Of a stretch of 64,000 nucleotides of DNA, positions 1 to 12,920 are shown in pieces. The stretch lies in assembly GCF_008728515.1 (NCBI RefSeq), contig NC_044978.1, positions 4,111,771 to 4,175,770 on the forward strand. Reading direction: 5' to 3'. The notes beneath the pieces were generated by a model. The model was not told the origin of the DNA, did not search any database, and saw only the letters and a list, made by a program, of their open reading frames with translations. Source of the DNA: Papio anubis (lineage: Eukaryota > Chordata > Mammalia > Primates > Cercopithecidae). Within the stretch, counting starts at the first letter, position 1, and every line of letters begins with the position of its first letter. A program made the position numbers and the translations under genes.

Positions 1-465
1 CAGGAGAGGTGTTTCTTGGAGAGAAAAGCTATAAATTGCTGGAGACTAAATTAATATCAAAATAGAAGGAATTTTGTTACATCATCTCTTTTTTGCCTTT
101 TTGCCTGGCATAATCCCATTTTATGCCTGTTATGTCAGCATAAATACTGATGACTTCTACTTTTACTCTTAACATCACTCTTTCAGTTTAGACAACTTGT
201 TTAGTAATGCTATCCAAAAGCAGAAAAAAGCTGATGATTAAGTAAATTTATTCTTTGCGAACAAATTCATGGACATTTATGAGAAAATGTTGATATTTTA
301 AGAAAATCTGCCGTGAAAAATGCCATAGTAGTTTTTTTTTTTTAATGATTTACAAGCCTCTAACTTATAACCCAAAACACAATTCCTTATTTCTTTATAG
401 TCTCATGTATTCTGAAGATAAGTTAAACTTTTAAGTGATGTGAGAGGTTTAGGTAGCAAGTCTGT

Positions 466-820
466 TGATGTGGTTTGGCTGTGTCCCCACCCAAATCTCA
501 CCTTGAATTGTAATAATCCCCATGTGTCAAGGGTGGGGCCAGGTGGAGATAATCGAATCATGGGGATGGGTTCCCTCAAACTGTTCTCATGGTAGTGAAT
601 ACATCTACTAGATCTGATGGTTTTATAAAGGGGAGTTCCCCTGCACAGGCTCTCTTGTCTGCCGCCATGGAAGACATGCCTTTGCTCCTCCTTTGCCTTC
701 TGCCATGATTATGAGGCCTCCCCAGCCATGTGGAGCTGTAAGTCCATTAAACTTCTTTCCTTTATAAATCACCCAGTCTCAGGTATGTCTTTATTAGCAG
801 TGTGAGAACAGATTAATACA
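466..820 (+). mobile_element. MST/THE1-type solo LTR (ERVL-MaLR)
   Basis: Begins TGATGTGGTTTGGCTGTGTC and ends near GAACAGATTAATACA, with the typical internal landmarks (AATCATGGGG, GGTTTTATAAA, GAGGCCTCCCCAGCCATGTGG). No internal or coding part is attached. Confidence 0.9.
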
Positions 821-2039
821 TCCATATACTTAGTTGCTGTTGTGAAACACATTTCTGCACAAATTTTAGGTTACAGGTTTTGTGTGTTGATGAGGTGAAA
901 AAAAAAAAAGCCTAAAGTAAATTTAAGTAAAGTTATATAAACATTACATCTGCCATTATTCTACTTGATGCCACCTAAGTGTATGCAAGAAACTCAATAT
1001 ATAAACCTGGTATAGTCCAAGGATAGGATCAGAGGCTGGCCGAAGGAGCAATGGTGTGACCTGAAGCTCAAAGCAAGACACTGCTACAAAATATCCTGCA
1101 CTCCAGCCTGCTGACTCCTCCCATTATTCAAGATACTCCTTTAGAAAAGTGGAAGAAAATCTGTTAAAATGCAGATGTATTATTTTGATAAAGCAATGCC
1201 TCATCATTCATAATTTTAACAAAACCCAAGGAAATTAAATGTAAGATAGAAAATCAACCATATAGCCACTTAAATAATGAAGGTTATGTTATCACCAGGA
1301 AAGTAATTTTTTCATTATACTTAAGGACAGGTGGGTGGCTGTTCCATCCCATTTCTAGAATTGAAATTTAAGATCATGTGTAGTGGTGGTGATTCCAAAT
1401 TTCACAGAATTGCCTCAGCACTGTTTGAAATCAATGCTAATGATCAGAGTCCAAAGTCACATTGTGATGTTTGTCTAGTTTCACACAAAACAGCAAAGGC
1501 AAATAATGGTGTGCACTATGAACATATGGCAATATTAATGTGTACCGGGCTGCGATATCATGACAGTGGGAAACTAAATGATAGTAATGGTTAAATGATA
1601 GTAATGATTACAGTTTCTGTTGACCAAATTATAAAGCACCGAGTTGCATTCTGACTTCCTCTTGCACCCTTTTCCTCAGCAGCAATGTTTCTGTAGTTGC
1701 CTAAGTGATGAAGCTGATGACCTCTTTGCATTTGCGAAAGGAAAAAAATATATATTGTTTTCAGCAATTTGTAATACTCATCCCTTCCCCAACTACCCTG
1801 TGTACAGCTACTTGATGCCAGTACGTGGACTGAATGTCCTTAGAGGTTCCACCCCACGATTAAGTTTCCTGCCTCTGAATCACATTCCCCCGATGTAAGT
1901 CTCTGCTCCTCTGAGCTAATCCTCATGGTGGGAAAGAGATGAAAAGCAAACAAGTAAGATGAGAGGTGATAAGAAGTGTTCTGCAGAAAAACTTTTAAAA
2001 GACAAAGAACACATGGAGGACTGCATTTTATATGGGGCA

Positions 2040-2400
2040 GTTAGGAAAGGTCTCTGATACGGTGGTGTTGGAGCATAAATCTAAAGAACTCTAGGAGAGA
2101 CCTGGGGCTCCAGCAAGAGGACAGTGTGGGCTTGGAGTGTCCAAGGCTCAGTGAGGTGGCCAGCGAGCCTGGAGGACAAAGAGGAAGAGTGGTAGCCATG
2201 AGCTAGAGATGCAGTGAGGGCCCAGGACACAGAGGATGCTGCCCGCCGACAAAGGAGGGGAGACGGGAGGTGGCTGGAGGGCTTTGAAGGGGAGAATGCC
2301 TGACGTCTCTCAGATGTTCGAGCGTCACTCTGGATACTTTGGGAACAGTGGAACGCAGGTGATGTCAGGGGAGGAAGGGAGAACAACTGTAAGGTTACTG
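2040..2400 (-). mobile_element. Possible L2 fragment
   Basis: Purine-rich sequence (GGAAAGGTCTCTGA, GAGAGACCTGGGG, GTGGCTGGAGGGCTTTGAAG) resembles antisense L2 body. Weak by eye. Confidence 0.35.
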
Positions 2401-2536
2401 GAAAATTAGACTAAGGTGTTAGGTGGTAAAACGGAAGGTGATGAGAAGTGTTCGGGTCCTGGAGAGATTTCAAAGAGACAGTAGTGATGCAGGATAGTTC
2501 CCTGACCCCTTCATGGGACCTGTGGCAGGGGTGCCT

Positions 2537-2933
2537 CGTTTACGCAGCCTGCCCCTCTCAACTCCTCACAGGAGGGAGTGCACCAGCAAGCAGGGTGGGA
2601 ACCAGCTAGCCGCTCTGGCACTGGCAGGAGCGAACGCCATGCAGGCCCCGTGGGAACGTCCAGGTGGCGGTGCCTGCGACTCCCAAAGCCCCAGCGGGCG
2701 TGTACAGTGCTGTTCTAGCTCTTACAGCTGTTTTAACTCTGCTGTCCACGAATGGCTTAAGCGCTAACAGCTTAGTGGGCCCTCTGCCTTTTCGCGTGAG
2801 GCACCTGCCCTCTGCCAGCGAGGGCAAAGGCCAGGTGACAGCCTTTCGTATTTGCACTGGTGGCTCCTGAGCTCTTGTCTGGCATCCAGGAAAAACGAGG
2901 TTGCAAGAACAAATTGAAGGATGGTAAGTGTGG
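2537..2933 (+). promoter_or_regulatory. CpG-dense patch followed by a consensus splice donor
   Basis: I count 17 CpG dinucleotides between about 2537 and 2848, far above the surrounding intronic DNA. At 2933/2934 there is a GGATG|GTAAGTG donor of near-perfect consensus. This fits a promoter with a non-coding first exon, for example one of the multiple SORBS2 5' exons. It could instead be a conserved CpG-rich enhancer or an old CpG-rich repeat that I do not recognise. No transcript evidence is available. Confidence 0.35.
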
Positions 2934-4050
2934 GGGATTTCATTGCCGATGAAAGTGACTCTCAGCAGGAAGGGGAGCTGAAAAGGGGACGGGGCAGGTA
3001 GGTAATCTTCCCCTTGAATCCCGCTGTCTCTGGCTGGATTCTTCTCCAGAGTTATGCCGTCAAGCTGTCCCTCCGAAGTCAAGCTTCTCTCTGACATTCT
3101 TTTGTAGTCCCATCTACCAGCTAAGTCTGGGGTTTTCACAGGCACAGGATGGGGTGAGGCAGGGCTATGGATAGTTTAGGAAAGGCAACATTTGAGCGGG
3201 AAAAGAGGGATACAAGTTCTCGCTTTGGGCTGTGGTTTCAGGCTTTTCAGCTTGAGGGTGGGTTTTCCCTGGGGACTCACCCTTTTCTGCCTAGAATTTC
3301 TGTGGCTTCTGTTCGTATCAGTAGGATCTGCTCCAACGTGAGGATAGTAGAGGGAGTTATGAGTCGATATGATGTCAGTGTTTTGGGGGTGGACAAGCAA
3401 AATGGTGATGCTCTTTATAGGAAAACGAAACTCCATCAGAGGAGAGGATAGGTGGCGGGGAGCACGGTCAGCTGAGGGTGCTGTTGGACAGCTTGCACGT
3501 GTGCTGAATAGGCAGCCGATATACCAAGTCTGGCCTTTTAAAGAAAGACCAGGGCTTGAGAAGTACATTTCTGAATCTTCAAATAGCTCTAAATGAGGTT
3601 AAACAGCCCCTCATTCAAATACATTTGTACATACTCTACGATTACCTCAAATATTATTGCCTAAACCCCAACATATGTTCGGAATTTGGATGGGGTGGGA
3701 TGTAGAACAGATTGCTTTGAGACAGAAAATAGTGCAAAAAGATGACGGGAAGTGAATACACAGTAAAAATCTGTTAGACACCAAAGATCTGCTTCACTTC
3801 CACTGCAATTTTTGTGGGCACTTTGACACTTAGAACTCAGCTGGCTGATGCTGTACAGCAAGAGACCATGTGAACTGAAGCATTGGTTAGACCTCCACAT
3901 TTCTACAAACCGCTCTAGCCCTGGTTGAACTTGGGAAAATAAATATCTGTATGAAAAAGTTGTCTAGATCTGTCACATAATTACTCTCTTGTTTAATTGT
4001 AGAATGCATGAAATTTGTTAGAAAATGGCCTGCTTAAGAGTCTCATGTCA

Positions 4051-4374
4051 GGTCCAGGCACATTGGCTCAGGCCTGTCATCCCAGCACTTTGAGAGGCTG
4101 AGATGGGAGGATGAGATGGGAGAGGTGGAGATGGGAGACCAGGAGTTCAAGACCAGCCCAGGCAACAAGGTAAAACCCCAGCTCTACAAAAAAAAAAAAA
4201 AGAAAAAATGTGCTGAGTGTGATGGTGCATATCTGTACTCCCAGCTACTCAAGAGGCTGAGGTGGCTTGAACCTAGGCAGTCAAGACTGCAGTGAGCCAT
4301 AATCACACCACGGCACTCCAGCCTGGGCAACAGAGCGAGACCCTGTCTCTAAAAAAATAAAAAATAAAATAAAG
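4051..4374 (+). mobile_element. AluJ-type SINE
   Basis: Full-length dimeric Alu with old-type diagnostic bases, a local GAGATGGGAG duplication near 4105-4140 and an A/T-rich (AAAAT) tail. Confidence 0.9.
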
Positions 4375-5166
4375 TTATTCCAAATATCTGATGAATAGGA
4401 TCCTTGTTATGTTTTGCACACCTATTTATCTGCAGTTTCCTGATAGGAATGTGACTCAGTTTGCGTCTGTGAGAGCACATCAGTGTTTACCCGGTTTCCC
4501 TAAGCTCATCAGACAGCACCACCTCTCCACTGGCCCTGTGCCGGCTCACCTCCCATGCTGTGTGAGCAACAGGCTGGCCAGTGCCCCCTGTTACCATCAG
4601 CAGCCACGACGAATCCATCACTCAAGTTCTGAAATTGATGAGACAGGAGCTCACTCCTTCAGCACGAAAGCAACTGTGTAACTCACACAGAGAACAAAGG
4701 CAAAAACCAAAACCCCTTCAGTGCTAGAATCTCATGACCATGACACAAACAGTCAGCATGTAGGAAAGAAAAACTTGAGTGGTAAATATAGAGGAAAACA
4801 CATTCATTCCAGCTTCAAGATTTAGGTGGAATGTAGATCGAATTTAAATCCTAAGAACTCAGACACAGTCAATTGACGACAGAACAATTCCCTTTTGCCT
4901 CATTTTAAAGCATCATGTAAGTAAAAAGTTTGAACGCTTTGAATGAGTTTGAACACCTCATGCCTTTTGGCCACTAGCATGCTGTTATTTTATGTGGCAA
5001 GACGAGGCATCCACAGCTCCCAGGCGTCAAGACTGAAGGACACTCTGCATCTCCCTTAGGGTTTGAGATCTCTGAGTCAGGGAACACTGAGTGAAAGCAA
5101 ATCTGAACTATTACTAGGGATCTTCAGTCTTGGCAAAAAGAGTTATAGGTGTTAGATTAACAACAT

Positions 5167-5235
5167 TTGGAGGCTGGTTCCCCTCATTTTACAGATGAGG
5201 AGACCAAGGCCAAAAACTTCAAGTGACTTTGTCCC
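5167..5235 (-). mobile_element. MIR fragment
   Basis: Carries CTCATTTTACAGATGAGGAGACCAAGGCC, the hallmark of antisense MIR. The remainder is too diverged to align by eye. Confidence 0.5.
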
Positions 5236-5277
5236 TCTCCTTAACATACTTACCAGTGTAGCTAGAAAGGCAATGCA

Positions 5278-5375
5278 GGCTGGTCCACAGAGTGAGTTAG
5301 TTACCTCAGTCAGTTACAGCTGAACTCCTTGTTCCACTCTTTCTCCCTTCTCACTACTGCACTTGACTAGTCTTT
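5278..5375 (+). pseudogene. Y1 RNA retropseudogene
   Basis: Starts GGCTGGTCC and contains CAGTCAGTTACAG, GAACTCCTTGTTC and ACTACTGCACTTGACTAG, ending TCTTT as in Y1 RNA, the small Ro60-binding RNA. It is about 98 nt against roughly 112 for Y1, with an internal deletion in the upper stem and loop region. A 15-nt poly-A tail follows, and AAAGGCAATGCA flanks the insert at 5266-5277 and 5388-5399. This shows LINE-mediated retrotransposition of a mature RNA. It is not expected to be transcribed as a Y RNA. Confidence 0.93.
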
Positions 5376-5936
5376 AAAAAAAAAAAAAAAGGCAATGCAT
5401 ATAAAAAGTTAAATGAAATGGCAGTGACATCAGAAGTGTCGTAAGGGAGCCTAGGATTCAATGTCAGGTGAAGGGCACAAGTGGTGAGCCTACAGTAATG
5501 CAGAGATGTGGGTGACGGGGCAGGCGAGGAGATGGGAGGATCTTGAACTCAACTTCGAAAAGCAAATGAGTGGAGTTTGATAACAGAGGACGGCATTTAC
5601 AGATGGCCACAGACATTAAAGGGAAGTTTGTGTTAAGGAAGGGTAGGTTAATTTTTCTGCCTTATCATCGGAATATATTGTTTTAAATGTAGGGGTAGAC
5701 ACGTATGCTATAATTTAGATGTCTTTTTCATTTCATTTTAAAATAACAAAAACATATTTAAAAAGTAACAACATACATTACCAACACTTGGAAAATTGGC
5801 AGAAAAACTCACTAATAATTATTCCTACCCTAATAAAAATGATTAGTCTTTGTATGAAACCTGCCATTTAGTGTCAACAAAATGTTTCTTTATTGTAATT
5901 TTAGTTTCCTTTTATTTTTTTAAAAAAAAATACATT

Positions 5937-6231
5937 GGGCCAGCCGCAGTGGCTCACACCCGTAATCCCAACACTTTGGGAGGCTGAGGCAGGCGAATCA
6001 CCTGAAGTCAGGAGTTCAAAACCAGCCTGGCCAACATGGCAAAACCCCATCCCTACTAAAAAATACAAAAATTAGCTGGGCAAGGTGGCACATGCCTGTA
6101 ATCCCAGCTACCTGGGAGGTTGAGGCAGGGAGAATTGCTTGAACCCACGAGGCAGAGGTTGCAGTGAGCAGAGATCCCACCACTGCACTCCAACCTGGGC
6201 GACAGAGTGAGACTCCATCTCAAAACAAAGA
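5937..6231 (+). mobile_element. AluS-type SINE
   Basis: Full-length sense Alu (GGCCAGCCGCAGTGGCTCAC to GACTCCATCTCAAAAC). Confidence 0.92.
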
Positions 6232-7300
6232 GAAAAGGTTGAAGAGCTCTCTGGTTCTCAAGAACTGAATTGCAATTTTTTCAGAGACATATACATTCAT
6301 ACCCACATAAAAATAGATATAAAGATTGGAGATCCAGAAATAATATTCTAATGCAGATTTTAAAAGATAGTAGTAGATTATAAAAGTCATGATAAAAATA
6401 ACATTAAACTGTCTAGAAAACACTTTATTTGGATCTTGGAAAGTTGCTCACTTTTCAGACCCACCTTTTGTGGGCCTTTTCCCCCTTGCCTTAGTGATTT
6501 GAAGGTTGTCAAAACCACATGTTTATTCCCCCTTTCCTTTTTGATTAGCATGACCAAGAAAGCACTGAGAAGGGAGACCATGGAAGCAGGCATCATGGAG
6601 GGTGGAAAGAATGGGTAAGATAATTCCAGGAAAAACTAAAAATAGCTCATTAGCCTCGTGCCAAATGTATATGAAGTCATTTACTTCTTATAAGGTTCAT
6701 CCAACTGAACAAAGTTATTTCATTTTTGAATGTTCCTGTGATTATAACTAAAAGATGACTCATCCAATCTGATGGCTCATAATTCCTCTTGAGACTAAAC
6801 ATTCAGAATCAGGATGAACAAAAAATTAATGAAGACACAAAGGGTGGTTCTGATGACGGTTTTGATCCTTGCAAAGTTAAACAAATGCCGGCTGTGCTCC
6901 CTGTCTTTATCTATTACATGTATCTGTGACAATATAGTTTCTTGATCACATTTATTTATCATGGGTTATTACATAGTGACAGATATAAACTTAAGGAATG
7001 ACATGCTTAATATGTTTGCCACAATTCCATACATTGTTGAGGATGCTGCTTTTCTGACTAAGGAGAATTTTTGTTCATCATCTAAGAATCTCTCCTCTGA
7101 AGAGTGAGAGCCCAAGTCAGCTCTGCCTTAAATTCATGATTGATTTTATGAGGGTCACCCAGAACCCACTGTGCCCTTAACAATGAAGCCTAGGAGAAGC
7201 CTGGGCTCCTTAAAGGGGAAGAAAGATGGACCTGACCATCCTATGGTGGGTGTTAAGAATAAAGTGCTCGGGGATGTTTGTGAGAAACACAGAGAAATAC

Positions 7301-7650
7301 TGAAATGGTCTGACTGTGTCCCCACCCAAATCTCATCTTGAATTGTAGCTCCCATAATTCCCACGTGTCCTGGGAGGGACCCGGTGGGAGGTAATTGAAT
7401 CATGGGGTGGGTCTTTCTCGTGCTGTTCTTGTGATAGTGAATAAGTCTCGTGAGATCTGACGGTTTTATAAATGAGAATTCCCCTGTGCAAGCTCTCTAG
7501 CCTGCTGTTGGGTAAGATGCCCTTTGCCTTCTGCCATGATTGTGAGGCCTCCCCAGCCATGTGGAACTGTGAGTCAATTAAATCTCTTTCCTTTATAAAT
7601 TACCCAGTCTTGGATATGTCTATTAGGAGCATGAGAACAAACAAATACAA
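7301..7650 (+). mobile_element. THE1/MST-type solo LTR (ERVL-MaLR)
   Basis: Same family landmarks as the copy at 466 but closer to the THE1 consensus (CACCCAAATCTCATCTTG, GGTGGGAGGTAATTGAATCA). It has a small deletion around 7500. A solo LTR in sense orientation, with no coding part. Confidence 0.9.
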
Positions 7651-7934
7651 CTATCACCACGGAATTGTGAGAACAAGCATCAAAAACAGCAGCTGTCTTA
7701 TTGAAATAAATTTATGTGCCTTATACCCACGATAAAAAATAAAGACGTTTGTATGAAATTTGTTTTTGAGTAATTATAGTATACATGAGCATTGCCAATA
7801 TTGCTCACTGCAGGGCATACTGTACCTTGATTAATCCCGATTATGACAGACTCACACTCAAATTTTGGTCAATAACTAAGTTTTGTGTTATAAACCATTG
7901 CCATCCTTTATGTCCTTATATCCACGAAAGACAT

Positions 7935-8213
7935 TATAATACAAAAACTCTGAAGCCAAACTACCTGGATTCCCAAGCTTCACTCACTACTTAATAGCTG
8001 TGTGACCTTGTAACTTCCCTGTGGTTTGGTGTTTCTTTGCAGTAAAATAAGATAACAATAATATTTAACTTGTTTGGTTGTTGTGAGGCTCAAGTCAATT
8101 AATATATGTGTAATACATAATATATATGTAACACATATGTAATTAATATATATATAATATCTGTAAATATTCTTAGAACAGTTTTTGGCACATAGAAAAT
8201 ACTTTTAAGTAGG
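7935..8213 (+). mobile_element. MIR
   Basis: Sense MIR landmarks in order: AGCTGTGTGACCTTG, GTAAAATAAGATAA, TTGTTGTGAGGCTCAAGT, TTAGAACAGTTTTTGGCACATAG. An AT-rich expansion (8100-8160) interrupts it. Confidence 0.8.
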
Positions 8214-8284
8214 AGCCATATCATTTAAATTGTCTGCCAAACAGTTAATTAACAAGCAAAGCATTAAGAAACATGTACATACAT

Positions 8285-8830
8285 GTTTATGACAGAACTC
8301 TCCAAAATAGCAAAAATCTAGAAGCAACCCAAATGCCCCTGAACAAAATGTGGATGTACAAAATGTGGTATTTTCACAAAATTAAATATTATGTAGGAGA
8401 CAAAGTGAACACACTACAGGAATAACCAACAATATAGATGAATCTTAGCAATACAATTATATGCAGCATGACATCATTATAAAGATTAAAACAACTAAAA
8501 TAAATGTGCTTTTAAAAGACATATAAATACAATGAAATTATATGAACAGGAAAGGAAGAGAATGATAAGCATGGAATTCAGAATGATGGTTACTCAAATG
8601 CATGAAGCTGAGGGAGTTATAACAGCACAAGTCATCTGGATTGACACAGGTTCTTACGAAGGTCTATCTTTGGCTTTAGATGGTTGGTGTGTAGATGTTT
8701 AGTGACAGAAGGAAGGAAAGGAGGGAGGGGGATGTACGTGACTTTGTCATGCACCAAGGATTATGATTTATCCATTTATGTATACTTGAGACACAACCCC
8801 CAAAGTAACAATAATCATTCTCCATTGCTA
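8285..8830 (+). mobile_element. L1M-type LINE 3' fragment
   Basis: Resembles the L1M 3' region (AGCAACCCAAATGCCCCTGA, CAAAATGTGGTATTTTC, GATGAATCTTAGCAA, ATGATGGTTACTC). Non-coding relic with no intact reading frame. Confidence 0.65.
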
Positions 8831-9529
8831 CAGTCAATATCATTTAGGTTATATTACAACTAACTAAAAGATAAAAGAGTCAGGGGTTTGCTTGCTTGCT
8901 GTTTGTGGATCTGATTTTGGTGGGGATATGGAGTGGTAAGATATATACAAACAGCCCATGTACTGAGAATTTTTCTAAAATAAATATTTGTATTAGTCTT
9001 CTCTTGGAAAAACAAAATCACAAGTCACATTAGTGTTTAGGGTTCAATGGTAAAAATGCTTTTCTTTAAAATGTATGATATATATTGGTGATTTAGAATT
9101 GATTAAATCAGTGCAAGCATAGCATTTTCATGACACTGTTGGTATTCAGGAAACGTAAATAACTTCTTAAAATACACTTCAGACTTCAAACAAAATCATC
9201 CTGCCAGTTGCCAAAATACCAGCTCAATTATCTTTGCCATTTGCCAGGGATTTTCAGGAATGAGTGTGGATTTGTTAGCCTGATACCTCTAAATCATCTA
9301 GAGATTCCTCAAGTGACATATGCCAGAAGACAATGTAAACTGGTGTCTAGGGACACCATTACATTCCAGATGTCCAATAGGAACTCGCCCTCAATAGACT
9401 AGAAGAGCCAAGGGGTGGACTGTAATGGTAAATGAGGGGGAATCCTCAAGCTCCTTTGTCTAACTCTCCCTGACAAAGTACTTCACGATGGGAGTCATTC
9501 TGTCATGTCTGTAAATGAGAACGTCTTCT

Positions 9530-9612
9530 TTCTATAAATATTTACTGGGTAAATAATATGTATCAGATATTGTTAGAGGCTGAGCGTATAGCAGTGAAAA
9601 AACAGAAAATCC
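9530..9612 (-). mobile_element. L2 3'-end fragment
   Basis: AAATATTTACTGGGTAAATA...CAGATATTGTTAGAGGCTGAGC...GCAGTGAAAAAACAG matches the antisense L2 tail pattern. Confidence 0.55.
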
Positions 9613-9893
9613 TCATTCGTGTTTGCATATAGAACATATCAATATTAAACTTTAAGGAATTTTTTTAATGAACAGGTCCAGTGTTTACATAATCCATCTG
9701 AAAGAATGTATTCCTAAAATATTTTTGATAAAACAAAGAGAGGATTGGAAAATAAAATCTGGACAAAAGTGATATTATGATTTCTTTGAGGCTTTAATAT
9801 TGACCAATTTCTGGGTAGTCCTGTACTGAACTAGGAAGATAAAATCCACAAACTCATGACCTTTGAGACAACTGGGTGGGGAACACGGACGGC

Positions 9894-9960
9894 ATGTGTA
9901 CGTGTGCCTGTGCATGTGTGTGCATGTGCATGCATATTTGTGTGTGTGCACATGTGCATA
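9894..9960. repeat. Imperfect TG/CATG simple repeat
   Basis: Interrupted TG/CA dinucleotide and GCATGTGT units. Confidence 0.85.
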
Positions 9961-10362
9961 CTCACACTGCTTTTTCTCTCACCTACCTGTGTGACACTGG
10001 AACATCATCATCCATTTTGGATCCATTGCTGTTATGGGAACATGAAGCAACAGTATAACTCCTGCACCACATAAGCTGGTCAGAGACTCCCATCTGCCCA
10101 CTCTGTGTGTTAACCTATGCCTAACCTATATCTGACCTATGCAAAATCAAAAGGACTAGAAATGCTTACCTTGCATGCCCAAGTCCCTTGGGCAAATGAA
10201 CTGTGGGACTGAGATAGAAGCATGCTGCCCTTCCCAGAGCTGAATGTTTCTTGTCTTATTTCTCAAAACATGGAGAGTTGAGGGAGAGGGAACATCCAGG
10301 GTAATTTGTGGCGTAGAATGGGCTCTCAAACTTTTTGATTAATGAATTGAATAATGAATGAA

Positions 10363-10684
10363 TGGGTCTGGTGTGGTGGTTCACACCTGTAATCCCAGCA
10401 TTTTGGGAGGCCAAGGCGGGTGGATCACCTGAAGTCATGAGCTCGAGACCAGCCTAGCCAACATGGTGAAACCCCATCTCTACTAAAGGTACAAAAATTA
10501 GCCAGGTGTGATGGTGCATACCTGCGATCCCAGGTACTCAGGAGGCTGAAGCAGGAGAATGGCTTGAACCTGGGAGGTGGAGGTTGCAGTGAACTGAGAT
10601 CACACCACTGCACTCCAGCCTGGGTGACAGAGTGAGACTCTTTCAAAAAAATAAATAAAATAAAATAAAATAAAATAATAATAA
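10363..10684 (+). mobile_element. AluS-type SINE with (AAAAT)n tail
   Basis: Full-length sense Alu, ending in an AAAAT/AAT simple-repeat tail. Confidence 0.92.
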
Positions 10685-12089
10685 TGAGTGAATGATAGCA
10701 TTCTCTGAGGTGAGGAATACTGGAAAAATGGGGTGAGGTTTGGGGAGAAGGGAGTATCATGACCCCAACATGAAATGGGAACTAAATATGAATTATGTCT
10801 GAATTATAACTTAGATATACCAATTTAGAAATCGAGGTAATTCAGTGAGAGTCTAGGCTGTCTTTACTTTTGATGATATTAAAAGCTATAGTCTTAGGCA
10901 AAGTGCTAGCATAAAAAAATTATATTACACAAAATAAACCTTTTTAGAAGGATTCATTCCATATAAATGGATGTTAGAAGTACAAATCATTCTTATGTGT
11001 TCCTTAAACTAGGACCCTGCAGGATTCATTTAGCTGTTACTGCCTGGACCTAGAGTTAATCTGTATTTTTGAAGGAAAATTAATTGTTTCTTCACAAGCA
11101 CTTCATAATTCACACTTCTCCCTAATTCAGATTGCTTTTCTTAATCATCTGAAGTTAATGATACATTTATCACATAGTAGCCTTACAAATAGCCATAATA
11201 TTAAATCATAATTTATGTGAAGTAAACATTCTAATTTCAAAACTTCTGACATGGGAACAGGTTGATTAAAGTTTTTGTGGGTCATAAGACTTTGGTAATT
11301 GTTTGTGAGCCTGATGCCAACATTTCTCAACAGTAATCAATGCACAGGACAGCAACCATCCACATGAAAATAACTCAAAATGTAATTGTACTTCCCACGC
11401 TATTGTCATTTAGCAAGTTACAGCATGACTGATTCAGCCAGTAAGAAAAATGTGATGAGAATATTGGCTAGGAATACAATCTGCTTAGATATTTTAGTCT
11501 TTTGTTTCTTCAAAAGTCAATAGACTTTTACTCTTAAAAATAGGAGCTATTCTAAAACGTAGTATTTGGAACGCCAAGCTGCCTCCGTGACTGAGATGTC
11601 TGTTTTGAAGTTCTCCTCAACTGTAAATTCTAACAGAATAAAAAAAAATCAATGATTCTTGTTACCTCCAATGTTCCTACAACTACTCATGAAAAAAGCT
11701 TTAAAAATTAATGAAAATTGATGGAATGAAGTTCTGTCTGTTTGTTCTGGTGCAGATTTATAAAATGGATTCTATTTTAGGAACAATCAAATTCTAAAAT
11801 TGAGAAGCTCAAGGGTAGGACACTGGAGATAATACAGAAAGACATGTAATATATAAACAATTCTCTAGATTTCATATCTGGAGTTAAGTAAACTAGACAA
11901 CAAAGAGGGAGACAGCCTTGGATGTTGGCTTGGACATGTGTTAATGTGTATCTCATCTCATCGTGATGCTATCGGAAACACAGGTCTTTAATCATCACCT
12001 TTTTCTGAATTTTAGTATGTGAATGAGTCATTAAATATTGGCTTCCAGTGAGTTTCTGCTTGATATGTACAATCATACATATGGCATAC

Positions 12090-12152
12090 AATCCACATAA
12101 TGGCATAGCGGTTTGCACATTAAAGTTCAATAAATGTTTGTTGGTTGAATAT
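12090..12152 (+). mobile_element. L2/MIR-type 3' tail
   Basis: TTCAATAAATGTTTGTTGGTTGAAT matches the sense L2 terminus. Confidence 0.45.
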
Positions 12153-12418
12153 ACCTTTCCTAGATTTAGCAAAATTTCAAACCATAAAAGGCCCTTATGT
12201 GCTTTTATATTTTAAATCAAGTCTTTCATGTTATAAACTTTAAAACTCAGGCTCATCAAAGTGAGGTGATTTGCCCAAGCATACCTTCCCACACAAGGCT
12301 TAATACTGACACCCACTTTAGTACAATAAAAAAAAGGTAATGTTAAGAGCACATACCTGGAAATTCCCTAAAACATAGGTTGTCGAACGCTGACTCTGCC
12401 ACCTCCTAGCTATTGATG

Positions 12419-12868
12419 TGCGCTATGGTCTGGATATTTGATTCCTCCAAATCTCATGTTGAAATTCGATCCCCATTTGGAGATGGGGCTTAATGGGAGG
12501 TGTTTGAGTCTTGGGACCAGATCCTTCATGAATAGATTAATGTCCTCCCTGGCGGAGGGAGAGTGAGGGAGTTCTTGCTCTATTCATTCCTGTGGGGGTT
12601 CCCTAGAGAGCTGATTGTTGAAAAGAGCCTGGTACCTTCCCGCTGTCTCTTGCTTCTGCTCTCACCATGTGACCTCTGCACGCTGGCTCCCTTTCACCTT
12701 CTCCCCTCCACCAGGAGTTGAAGCATCATGAGGCCTCTCCAGAAGCCAGGCAGATGTCAGTGCCATGTGTCCCATGCAGCCTGCAGAACCGAGAGCCAAA
12801 TAACCCTCTTTTCTTTATAAATTACCCAGCCTCAGGTATTCCTTTATAGCAACACATTGACTTAGACA
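12419..12868 (+). mobile_element. MLT1-type solo LTR (ERVL-MaLR)
   Basis: Starts near GCTATGGTCTGGATATTTG with CTCCAAATCTCATGTTGAAA. It includes CTCACCATGTGACCTC and ends with TTTATAAATTACCCAGCCTC...GACTTAGACAA. Older than the other two LTRs. Confidence 0.85.
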
Positions 12869-12920
12869 AGGTATGCAGATATATACTTCTAAAGTTGCCT
12901 CCCCCACAAAAAAGAAATTT

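Noticed and set aside
1038..1130. GGCTGGCCGAAGGAGCAATGGTGT resembles the start of a Y RNA, and CACTCCAGCCTG resembles Alu
   Set aside because: The similarity ends after about 24 nt, no tail or flanking duplication is present, and the Alu-like 12-mer is isolated.
2606..3145. 179-codon open frame on the - strand over the CpG-rich patch
   Set aside because: GC-rich sequence has few stops by chance. No splice context, no recognisable domain and opposite frames are equally open.
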